From contig JARIBR010000245.1 of assembly GCA_029258695.1 (NCBI GenBank), forward strand, positions 1 to 10,642: a stretch of DNA of 10,642 bases, given 5' to 3'. A program made the translations under genes and the position numbers. The notes below the pieces were generated by a model. It made no database searches and was not told the origin of the DNA. It saw nothing but the letters and a program-made list of their open reading frames with translations. Numbering within the stretch: the first letter of the stretch is position 1; each line of letters starts with the position of its first letter. Origin of the DNA: Quadrisphaera sp. (lineage in GTDB: Bacteria > Actinomycetota > Actinomycetes > Actinomycetales > Quadrisphaeraceae). Below are positions 1 through 5,880 of this stretch, piece after piece.

Positions 1-77
1 AGGTCGCTGAGGGTGGACAGCCGCTGGGTCACCTCGCGGTGGTAGCGGGTCACGACGTCGGGAGGGATCTTCGGCAC
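1..77 (-). CDS. 5' end of an unidentified leftward gene
   Basis: Only the first 25 codons lie in the window. They read from a GTG at 77-75, and the residues after the start are PKIPPDVVTRYHREVTQRL, a charged, probably helical N-terminus. A strong Shine-Dalgarno AAGGAG (plus-strand 85-90) sits 7 nt before the GTG, which is the main reason to call this a real gene. I do not recognise the family from so short a stretch, and the rest of the gene lies to the left of the window. It is transcribed away from the sugar isomerase gene at 351, so the roughly 270 bp between them should hold promoters for both. Confidence 0.55.
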   Translation of the reverse strand, partial: MPKIPPDVVTRYHREVTQRLSTLSD

Positions 78-84
78 CGCGGCG

Positions 85-90
85 CTCCTT
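85..90 (-). promoter_or_regulatory. Ribosome binding site of the partial left-edge gene
   Basis: The minus strand reads AAGGAG, followed by 7 nt and then GTG. It is a near-consensus Shine-Dalgarno and fixes the start of the truncated gene. Confidence 0.55.
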
Positions 91-340
91 CGCTACCGAG
101 ACCTGTGCCCGACCAGCGTCATCGGCGCGGAGCATCAGGATGGATCGACTGGTGAAGATAGCCGCCCGCGGCGATCAGCGGAAGGGGCCGATCGGGTGCG
201 TGACCCGAATGTGATCGAAGAGACTGACCGTTTCTGCCCCCTAGCGCCTGTGCACCGTCATCATCGCTCAGCAGCTCGGTCTCGAGGGCTGGATCAGGCA
301 GGATGAGCCTCGAGCGCCGACCACCGCGGCGCCACGCCCG

Positions 341-345
341 GGAGG
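341..345 (+). promoter_or_regulatory. Ribosome binding site deciding the isomerase start
   Basis: GGAGG lies 5 nt before the GTG at 351. This favours 351 over the in-frame ATG at 303, whose only upstream purine run is a poorly spaced AGG. Confidence 0.6.
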
Positions 346-350
346 ACCTC

Positions 351-1181
351 GTGAGAGCGCAGCGCGACGAGCTGGCCGCGTCCAGCCTCGGCGCTCCGGG
401 CGCCACGGTCGAGCAGTTCCTCGCCACCGCGCGAGCCGGTGGGTGCGGCGCCGTGGAGCTGCGGTGCGCTGCCGGGCAGCCGGTGAGCACCGACCTCACG
501 CCCGACGGCCGCGCCCGCCTGCGCCGCTCCCTCGACGCGGCGGGGCTCGAGCTCCTCGCCGTGGCCTCCTACGTCGCGGTCTGCGACCCCGACCCCGGCG
601 TGCCGGACGACCTGGTGGCCCACGTGCAGCTGGCGCTCGACCTGGGGGCCCGCGCGGTGCGCGTCTTCCCCGGCGCGGGCGACGCGCCCAGCCACGAGGC
701 CGACGCCCGAGCGGTCGAGCGCCTCCGCGGCGCCGCGCCGGTCGCCGCGGCGGCCGACGTGCACCTGGCGCTGGAGACCCACGACTCGCACGCGCGCGGG
801 GAGGACGTCGCCCGCGTCCTGACGGCGCTGGACGCCGCGGCGCCGGGCCACGGGGTGAGCGTGGTCTGGGACGTGCTCCACCCGTGGCGCCGGGGCGAGG
901 CGCCGAGCCGCACCGCCGAGGTCCTGCGCCCCTGGCTGGGGTGGGTCCAGGTCAAGGACGCCGCAGGCCCCCCGGGCGTGCCCGAGCCGGTGCTGATGGG
1001 CGAGGGGGTGCTCCCGCTCGCCGACGTCGCGGACGCGCTCGGGGGGATCGCCTACGCCGGGTGGCTGTCCCTGGAGTGGGAGAAGGCCTGGTTCCCCGAC
1101 GCGCCGGACCTCGACGGCGCCCTGGCGAGCGCACGGCGGTGGGTGGAGGCGACCCGCGGGCGACGGCGCGGCCAGCGCTGA
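351..1181 (+). CDS. Sugar phosphate isomerase/epimerase, TIM-barrel (AP-endonuclease family 2 fold)
   Basis: This is a 276-residue protein of the xylose-isomerase-like TIM-barrel superfamily. Members use a divalent metal to isomerise or epimerise sugars and sugar phosphates, mostly in the cytoplasm. The first strand is ASSLGAPG (10-17) and the second is GAVELR (33-38). Likely metal ligands are Glu142 (LETHDSH), Asp174 and His177 (VWDVLHPW), and Glu242 (SLEWEK). The usual 'HvKD' motif reads QVKD (200-203), so the His ligand is replaced by Gln; this may alter metal binding or substrate. GTG 351 is chosen for its GGAGG site. Starting at ATG 303 would add 16 Arg-rich residues with no family counterpart. 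The gene converges on the Gfo/Idh/MocA gene with 4 bp between stops, which suggests a shared sugar pathway. The substrate cannot be told from sequence. Confidence 0.85.
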   Translation: MRAQRDELAASSLGAPGATVEQFLATARAGGCGAVELRCAAGQPVSTDLTPDGRARLRRSLDAAGLELLAVASYVAVCDPDPGVPDDLVAHVQLALDLGARAVRVFPGAGDAPSHEADARAVERLRGAAPVAAAADVHLALETHDSHARGEDVARVLTALDAAAPGHGVSVVWDVLHPWRRGEAPSRTAEVLRPWLGWVQVKDAAGPPGVPEPVLMGEGVLPLADVADALGGIAYAGWLSLEWEKAWFPDAPDLDGALASARRWVEATRGRRRGQR

Positions 1182-1185
1182 GCGG

Positions 1186-2169
1186 TCAGGGCACCGGCAC
1201 CTCGACGCTGCGCCCGCTCGCGGCGCTGGCGTAGACCGCCCGGACGGTGGCCACCACCGCGCGGGCGTGCTCGCGGCTGACCGGGAACGGCGTCCCGGCG
1301 GAGATCAGCGCCGTGAAGGCGAGCATCTGGGCGCGGAAGGCGGCGGGCACGTCCTGCGGCGAGGGGTCGTGGACCTGGCGCACGTCGTCCCCGACCCGCA
1401 CGGACGTGCCGGCGCGCGGGTCGGCCACCACGGTGCCCCGCTCGCCGACGACGGTGACCTCGTCGACGGGGCGGGGCGGCGTCGACGTGATCGTGACCGA
1501 GGCGTCGACGCCGTTCGCCATCGTGACCAGCGCGCTGGCGTCGGTCTCGACGCCCACGCCGAAGCGGGAGCGGGTCGTGGCGGTGACGCGCGCCGGCAGC
1601 GAGCCCGAGAGCCAGCTGCTGCGGTCGATGCAGTGGCCGCCGATGTTCATCACCGCGCCACCGCCGGCGATCACCGGGTCGAAGAACCACGCGGGCCGGG
1701 TGCCCGGCCGGTAGTCGGTGCTGCGGTGGTCGTGGAGCATCAGCACCTCGCCCAGCTCGCCGGACGCGACGACCGCGCGGGCCGCGGCGGTGGCGGGCAG
1801 GAAGTGCTGGACGTGCCCGACCGCCAGGGCCACCCCCGCGTCGTCGCACGCCCTCGCCATGGCGTCGCAGCCCGCCAGGGTCGTGGCCATGGGCTTCTCC
1901 ACGAGCACGGGGAGGCCGGCCGCCGCCGCGTCGAGCACCATCGGCGCATGGCTGGAGTGGGGGGTGCTGACCACCACGGCGTCCAGGCCGGGGTGCTCGA
2001 GCAGCGCGCGGTGGTCGGTGAAGATCACGGCTCCGTGCGGACCGGCCACCTCGCGGGCCTCCGCTGAGGAGAGCGCGCACACCGCGGCGACCTCCACGCC
2101 GTCCAGGACTGCCGCGGCGTCGGCGTGCAGGCGCCCGACCGCCCCGGCGCCGACGAGCCCGAGCCTCAC
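1186..2169 (-). CDS. Gfo/Idh/MocA-family NAD(P)-dependent oxidoreductase
   Basis: This 327-residue cytoplasmic dehydrogenase of the glucose-fructose oxidoreductase / inositol dehydrogenase / MocA family would oxidise or reduce a hydroxyl of a sugar, sugar phosphate or cyclitol. The Rossmann NAD(P) motif GAGAVGRLH is at residues 7-15. The family signature EKPMA is at 91-95, with the expected catalytic Lys92. The active-site segment GGHCID (177-182) supplies His179 and Asp182. The C-terminal alpha/beta domain runs from about 125 to the end. The GTG start overlaps the agaS stop as GTGA. There is no clear Shine-Dalgarno, so translation is probably coupled. It is the last gene of the GatZ-AgaS operon. 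A dehydrogenase is not part of the classical GalNAc/galactitol pathway, so its substrate is an open question. Confidence 0.9.
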   Translation of the reverse strand: MRLGLVGAGAVGRLHADAAAVLDGVEVAAVCALSSAEAREVAGPHGAVIFTDHRALLEHPGLDAVVVSTPHSSHAPMVLDAAAAGLPVLVEKPMATTLAGCDAMARACDDAGVALAVGHVQHFLPATAAARAVVASGELGEVLMLHDHRSTDYRPGTRPAWFFDPVIAGGGAVMNIGGHCIDRSSWLSGSLPARVTATTRSRFGVGVETDASALVTMANGVDASVTITSTPPRPVDEVTVVGERGTVVADPRAGTSVRVGDDVRQVHDPSPQDVPAAFRAQMLAFTALISAGTPFPVSREHARAVVATVRAVYASAASGRSVEVPVP

Positions 2170-3365
2170 CCGCGGTCGGCGGCGCCGGGGGCGGCGTCCA
2201 GGGGGTGGATGGTGACGCCCTGCACGACGCGGTTGACCTCCCCGCCGGGGAAGGGGTTGTCGGGGGTCAGGCCGAGGGTCAGGGAGGTGTGCAGGGCGAG
2301 GAGCTGGGCGCCGATGACGTCGACGAGGGCGAGCAGGACGTCGGGCGCGTCGTCGAGGCCGCGCACGTGCCAGGTGGGACCGTCGGCGAGGGTGTCGTCG
2401 GGTCGGGCGGTGACGGCGATGACCTGCTCGGGACCGATGCCGGTGCGCAGCTCGGCGACGATGTCGTGGTCGTAGGCGCGGGTGTAGGGGTCGTTGGAGA
2501 GGTAGACGATGACTGCGGTGGTCTCGTCGAGGGCTGCCTTGGGGCCATGGCGGAAGCCCAGGGAGGAGTTGTCGTAGGTGACCACCTCCCCGGCGGAGAG
2601 CTCGAGCATCTTCAGGGCGGCCTCGCGGGCCAGGCCGGCGAGGGAGCCGGAGCCGAGGTGGACGAAGCGTCGGTAGCCGGCGGCGGCGAGCGCGGCGGCC
2701 TGGGTGTCGCGCTCGGCCAGGGCACGTTCGCCGGCGACGGCGAGGCGCTCGAGCAGGTCGGCGTCGGCGTGCTCGGGGGCCAGGGCCAGCCAGGTGGCGA
2801 GGACCATGCACGTGAAGGAGGAGGTCATCGCGAAGCCGGCGTCGTTGGACTCCTCGGGCATCAGCAGCACCAGGGAGCGGTCGGTGTCGTGGTGGTCGCG
2901 GTAGAGCTGGCCGTCGGCGTTGCAGGTGACCACGAGGTGGTGGACCTCGGACAGGCACTGCTCGGCGAGCTCGGTGGTAGCCAGGGACTCGGGGCTGTTG
3001 CCGGAGCGGGCGAAGGAGACCAGGAGGGTGGGGACGTCCTCGGCGAAGACCTCGCGGGGCCCGGAGACCGCGTCGGTGGTCGCCACCACGGCGATCCGCT
3101 TGCCGAGCACGCGGGACAGCGCCGGGGCGAGGACCATGCCGGCGAAGGCGGAGGTCCCCGCGCCGGCGAGCACGACGCGCAGGTGGGGGTGGGCCAGCAG
3201 CGGGTCCAGGAACGCGCGGGTCTGCTCGTGGCGGGCGGCGGCCTCGGCGGCGACCTGGCGCCAGAGCCGGGGCTGCTGGGCGATCTCGCGGGTGGTGCGC
3301 GCGGCGCCGAGGGACTCCAGGTGCTCGGGCTCGCGCTGGAGCAGGGGCGTGGTCGTGGCGCTCAT
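2166..3365 (-). CDS. agaS: AgaS-type SIS-domain sugar isomerase/deaminase (galactosamine-6-phosphate deaminase)
   Basis: This 399-residue protein has two SIS domains, close to the usual length of about 385 for AgaS. In the E. coli GalNAc/galactosamine pathway AgaS deaminates and isomerises galactosamine 6-phosphate to tagatose 6-phosphate plus ammonia. SIS domain 1 (about 45-195) has GAGTSAF (68-74) and the phosphosugar-binding SFARSGNSPES (117-127). SIS domain 2 (about 220-365) has HLGSGSLAGLAREA (236-249) and FRHGPK (271-276). The C-terminal TPDNPFPGGEVNR (367-379) is characteristic of AgaS rather than of GlmS or other SIS proteins. GGGAG (plus-strand 3372-3376) lies 6 nt before the ATG. 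The ATG overlaps the GatZ-family stop as ATGA, and the stop overlaps the next GTG. The pairing with GatZ strongly supports an amino-sugar role. The exact amino sugar is inferred. Confidence 0.9.
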   Translation of the reverse strand: MSATTTPLLQREPEHLESLGAARTTREIAQQPRLWRQVAAEAAARHEQTRAFLDPLLAHPHLRVVLAGAGTSAFAGMVLAPALSRVLGKRIAVVATTDAVSGPREVFAEDVPTLLVSFARSGNSPESLATTELAEQCLSEVHHLVVTCNADGQLYRDHHDTDRSLVLLMPEESNDAGFAMTSSFTCMVLATWLALAPEHADADLLERLAVAGERALAERDTQAAALAAAGYRRFVHLGSGSLAGLAREAALKMLELSAGEVVTYDNSSLGFRHGPKAALDETTAVIVYLSNDPYTRAYDHDIVAELRTGIGPEQVIAVTARPDDTLADGPTWHVRGLDDAPDVLLALVDVIGAQLLALHTSLTLGLTPDNPFPGGEVNRVVQGVTIHPLDAAPGAADRG

Positions 3366-4735
3366 GCTCGGCTCCCGGCGTGCTGATCGGAGTGCTGGTC
3401 GGCGTGCTGGTCGGCGGTGCTCGTGGCGTTCCGGGGGCTCTGGCCGTGGTGGCCGGTGCTGGGGGCGGTGGCGGCGGAGTAGACGCGCAGGACGTCACGC
3501 ACCCGGTCCATGGCGATCTGCCTGGGGTCCAGCGCCAGGTGGCCGTCGCGCACCTTGGTGTACTGGTCGGGCAGGTGGGCGCTGAGCAGCGGCAGCGGGA
3601 TCGCGGTGCTGATGAGGTTGTCCAGCAGCTGCTGCTGGGCCGCGGCGACGGCCGGGCGGGGCCAGTAGTAGCGGACCCGGTCGCTGTAGGAGTAGCGCCG
3701 CGCCAGGGCCTGCTCGGCCTCGCTGCCCTCGTAGTAGCTCTTCCACCACTTCGGCTCGGCGAGCATCTCCTCCTCCACGACCTCGACGAGGCGCGAGCGC
3801 TGGGAGTCCTCGACGATCTCGTCCTCGATGCGTGCGAGGGCGAACAGGGCCTCGCGCAGCGCGAACGTCAGGCCGGGGCCGACCTTGAGCACCGCCCAGC
3901 CGTCCGCCACGAGCCGCGTCAACGCTGTCGGGGTCTGGTAATCCGTGGAGTGGGCCTCGAAGACCAACCCGGGCACGTCGTCGAGCACGGCGCGCAGCCC
4001 GCTGGTGGCGCTGGGGTCGTAGTCGAAGACGGCGACGTGGTCGAACTCCACCCCGGGCTGGACGACCAGGGCCATGACCCGCTCGAACGCGTCGGCCACG
4101 CCCGCGGCGGCGAACGCGTCCCGGTGCGCCTCCAGGGTGGCGCGGGCAGCGTCGGCGGAGGTGGGGGTGAGCTCGTCGATGGTCTCGTGGGCGCCGCCCG
4201 GCACGGGGACCTCGGTGCCCACGACGTACACCGGGCGCGGTCCGCCGGTGCGCGCGGCGGTCCTCTCCGCGACGGCGGCCAGGCGCGCGGCGCGCGCGGC
4301 GACGAGGTCGTCACCGATCGGGTCGGGGTCGCCCGCGCAGACCATGGAGCAGTCCAGGTGGATCTTGGTGAAGCCGGCCTCGACGTAGGCCTCGATCAGC
4401 GCGTCCGCCTTGTCCATCGCCGCGTCCCCACCCTGCTCGCGCCAGGTGTTGGGGCCCAGGTGGTCACCGCCGAGGATCACCTTCTCGCGGGGCAGGCCGT
4501 GGTCGTCGGCGATGCGGTGCACCAGGTCCCTCACGTCGCCCGGGGTCATGCCGGTGTACCCGCCGAACTGGTCGGACTGGTTCGACGTCGCCTCGATGAG
4601 CACCGGGCTGCCCTCCGCCGCGGCCTGGGCGATCGCGGCCTCGATCACCAGCGGGTGCGCCGAGCACACCGAGGTGATGCCCACCGCCTCACCCGCGGTG
4701 CGGCGCTGCACGATCTCGCGCGCGAGGTTCTCCAT
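3362..4735 (-). CDS. GatZ/KbaZ-family protein (tagatose-bisphosphate aldolase subunit or tagatose-6-phosphate 4-epimerase)
   Basis: This 457-residue protein is of the GatZ/KbaZ/AgaZ family, related to the class II aldolase fold. In enterics these are the so-called non-catalytic partners of GatY/KbaY tagatose-1,6-bisphosphate aldolase. Stand-alone homologues have been reported as tagatose-6-phosphate 4-epimerases (recalled, not checked). Visible family motifs are CSAHPLV (24-30), EATSNQ (48-53), GGYTGM (58-63), GGDHLGPN (89-96), HLDCSMVCAGD (126-136), EAHSTDYQT (260-268) and KVGPGLTF (284-291). His92, His126 and His262 are candidate metal or substrate residues. The ATG at 4735 is chosen because the family starts here and GAGGATGGAG ends 5 nt upstream; a GTG at 4774 would add 13 residues. 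It is about 35 residues longer than E. coli GatZ/KbaZ because of a low-complexity C-terminal tail (from about 421) with three DQH repeats. It is first in a three-gene operon. No GatY-type partner lies in the window. Confidence 0.9.
   Translation of the reverse strand: MENLAREIVQRRTAGEAVGITSVCSAHPLVIEAAIAQAAAEGSPVLIEATSNQSDQFGGYTGMTPGDVRDLVHRIADDHGLPREKVILGGDHLGPNTWREQGGDAAMDKADALIEAYVEAGFTKIHLDCSMVCAGDPDPIGDDLVAARAARLAAVAERTAARTGGPRPVYVVGTEVPVPGGAHETIDELTPTSADAARATLEAHRDAFAAAGVADAFERVMALVVQPGVEFDHVAVFDYDPSATSGLRAVLDDVPGLVFEAHSTDYQTPTALTRLVADGWAVLKVGPGLTFALREALFALARIEDEIVEDSQRSRLVEVVEEEMLAEPKWWKSYYEGSEAEQALARRYSYSDRVRYYWPRPAVAAAQQQLLDNLISTAIPLPLLSAHLPDQYTKVRDGHLALDPRQIAMDRVRDVLRVYSAATAPSTGHHGQSPRNATSTADQHADQHSDQHAGSRA
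3380..3415 (-). repeat. Three 12-bp tandem repeats encoding an Asp-Gln-His tail
   Basis: Three adjacent 12-bp units (plus-strand GTGCTGATCGGA, then GTGCTGGTCGGC twice) encode the repeat DQHADQHSDQHA near the C-terminus of the GatZ-family protein. The unit length is a multiple of three, so copy-number change would keep the frame. Confidence 0.75.
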
Positions 4736-4740
4736 GTCGG

Positions 4741-4750
4741 CTCCATCCTC
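4741..4750 (-). promoter_or_regulatory. Ribosome binding site deciding the GatZ-family start
   Basis: The minus strand reads GAGGATGGAG, ending 5 nt before the ATG at 4735-4733. A second purine stretch, GAGGA, precedes the alternative GTG at 4774, so the longer form is not excluded. Confidence 0.55.
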
Positions 4751-4786
4751 GGTCGACGCTCCCACGCCGGTCACTGTCAGGTCCTC

Positions 4787-4905
4787 GTCACCAGCAGGCG
4801 CGCCCGACTGCTCGCTCGCGCCCGATGACTCGTTCTGAGCGATTCGACGACGGGTCGCTCAGCTGGTGACACTAGCGCCAGGAGAGCGCTGCGGGCGAGC
4901 GCTCC
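4787..4905 (-). promoter_or_regulatory. Nested inverted repeats upstream of the sugar operon (putative operator/leader)
   Basis: Three symmetric elements are packed into the leader of the GatZ-AgaS operon. GTCACCAGC at 4787-4795 is the exact inverse of GCTGGTGAC at 4862-4870. Inside this pair, TGAGCGA (4836-4842) and TCGCTCA (4855-4861) form a perfect inverted repeat with a 12-nt gap. The inner repeat directly abuts the outer right arm. Further upstream, GGAGAGCGCT (4881-4890) and AGCGCTCC (4898-4905) form an imperfect dyad. The position fits operators for a sugar-responsive repressor (DeoR, GntR or LacI type), or an RNA leader hairpin. No regulator gene lies adjacent, so the assignment is inferred. 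I could not place a convincing -35/-10 pair. Confidence 0.45.
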
Positions 4906-4986
4906 GACGCCGGGGCCGGCCGGTCCCGCGAGCGGGCTCGACCGCTCGGGTGACGTGACCCGCCCTGCAGCGGTGAGACTTCGACC

Positions 4987-5355
4987 ATGGCCCGAGCGCG
5001 ACGTCCGAGATCCGTCTACGCGGTCGGCGAGGAGCCGGACGCCCGGTTCTCCCTGGCCAACGAGCGCACCTTCCTCGCCGGCATCCGCACGGGTCTGGCG
5101 CTGCTGGCGGCCGGGATCGCCCTGGAGGCCCTCGACCTGCCGGTCCAGCCGGCGCTGCGGTTCGCGGCGGCGCTGCTGCTCACCCTGCTCGGGGCGCTGG
5201 CCCCCCTCGCGGCCTGGCGGGGGTGGACCCGTGACGAGCGCGCCATCCGCCTCGGCGCGCCGCTCCCGGCGCCCGCGCTGGTCGGGCCGCTGACGCTCGG
5301 CGTGAGCGTCGCCGGCTCGCTCCTGCTCGTCGGCTACCTGGTCGGCGCTGCGTGA
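4987..5355 (+). CDS. DUF202 (YidH-like) small membrane protein
   Basis: This 122-residue integral membrane protein is of the DUF202 family, whose function is not established. The family signature DARFSLANERTFLAGIRT spans residues 18-35 and leads into the first membrane helix. Three hydrophobic segments are visible, at about 30-48, 56-77 and 96-120. The first 17 residues are basic and probably cytoplasmic. The ATG start gives the usual family N-terminus; the ribosome site is weak. The stop overlaps the GTG of a second DUF202 gene (GTGA), so the two are co-transcribed and probably act together, perhaps as a heteromer. The position usually filled by Trp in the signature (FLAWIRT) is Gly32 here. 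Confidence 0.85.
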   Translation: MARARRPRSVYAVGEEPDARFSLANERTFLAGIRTGLALLAAGIALEALDLPVQPALRFAAALLLTLLGALAPLAAWRGWTRDERAIRLGAPLPAPALVGPLTLGVSVAGSLLLVGYLVGAA

Positions 5356-5702
5356 GCGTGCGCGGTGAGGTCTTCGACCCCGGGCTCCAGCCCGAGCGCA
5401 CCGAGCTGTCGTGGCGGCGCACGCTGCTGGCCCTCGTGGTCGTCGCGGTGGTGGGGGAGCGGCTGCTCTCGCCGGTGCTGGGGCGGTGGGCGCTGCTCCT
5501 GGCCGGGGCGGGCCTGCTGGCCGTGATGGCCCTGCTCGCCGCCTCCCGTCGGCGCGCCGACGCCGTCGGGAGGAGCCTGCGCGAGCGCGGGGACCTCTCC
5601 GGCGCTCCGGGGGCGGTGCTGCTCGCCGGGCTGGCCGGCACAGCGGGCGCGGTGGGGCTGCTGGCCCTGGTCTTCCTCGCGGTGCGCACGCTGTCGGGCT
5701 GA
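5352..5702 (+). CDS. Second DUF202 family membrane protein
   Basis: This 116-residue partner of the preceding gene belongs to the other common DUF202 subtype. Its signature reads DPGLQPERTELSWRRT (residues 9-24). Three hydrophobic segments lie at about 23-40, 46-64 and 87-112, with a basic loop SRRRAD (65-70) between helices 2 and 3. The GTG start overlaps the upstream stop by 4 bp. I see no separate Shine-Dalgarno, so translational coupling is likely. The function of such tandem DUF202 pairs is unknown. The gene is followed by C/T-rich repeats and then a large palindrome that may end the transcript. Confidence 0.85.
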   Translation: MSVRGEVFDPGLQPERTELSWRRTLLALVVVAVVGERLLSPVLGRWALLLAGAGLLAVMALLAASRRRADAVGRSLRERGDLSGAPGAVLLAGLAGTAGAVGLLALVFLAVRTLSG

Positions 5703-5720
5703 GCGCTGTCCCCTGCTCTC

Positions 5721-5791
5721 CCGGCTGCCCCTGCTGTCCCCGGTACCCGACCCGGCGCGGCCCCGGCTGCCCCTGCTGCCCCTGCTACCCG
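5721..5791. repeat. Imperfect 42-bp-period direct repeat after the DUF202 pair
   Basis: CCGGCTGCCCCTGCTG occurs exactly at 5721-5736 and 5763-5778. Each copy is followed after a few bases by TACCCGAC (5744-5751 and about 5786-5793). The block is strongly C/T-rich on the plus strand. No coding role is apparent. Confidence 0.6.
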
Positions 5792-5876
5792 ACGCGAACC
5801 CTGCACCCTCGCCGCGACACGCCGGTCCAGGTGGGCTCGGGGCGGCGTGTCCCTCGAAGGTGCAGGGGTCGCGTCG
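5790..5876. repeat. 87-bp palindromic element, copy 1
   Basis: The left arm 5790-5824 (starting CGACGCGAACCCTGCACC) pairs with the right arm 5843-5876 (ending GGTGCAGGGGTCGCGTCG). There are about 29 identical positions, two mismatches and one small asymmetric bulge, around an 18-nt loop. The same architecture and length recur at 6427-6513. As RNA it would form a very stable stem-loop and could terminate both the DUF202 transcript and anything entering from the right. It abuts the broken end of the GNAT pseudogene. Confidence 0.8.
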
Positions 5877-5880
5877 CACC

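Larger units (their letters stand above)
78..350. other. Divergent intergenic region, no gene recognised
   Basis: This stretch separates the left-edge gene from the sugar isomerase gene. It is less GC-biased than its surroundings (for example around 195-240), as expected for a promoter region, but I could not identify a convincing -35/-10 pair. A 9-mer TCGCTCAGC at 264-272 also occurs at 4855-4863 upstream of the convergent sugar operon. This is a possible shared regulator half-site, though one 9-mer is weak evidence. Confidence 0.35.

Noticed and set aside
443..1234. An Arg-rich plus-strand frame overlapping the sugar isomerase.
   Set aside because: Its composition is almost only Arg, Ala, Gly and Pro, typical of a shifted frame in GC-rich DNA, and it lacks any motif.
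1186..3498. A very long open minus-strand frame that would fuse a 440-residue N-terminal part to the Gfo/Idh/MocA protein.
   Set aside because: The first part is Arg/Pro-rich low-complexity translation out of frame with the well-conserved agaS gene. The oxidoreductase has a proper start at 2169 with a GTGA overlap, so no fusion is supported.
4736..4774. A longer GatZ-family protein starting at GTG 4774.
   Set aside because: The extra 13 residues have no counterpart in family members and the ATG at 4735 has a well-spaced Shine-Dalgarno. It is not fully excluded, because a GAGGA precedes the GTG too.
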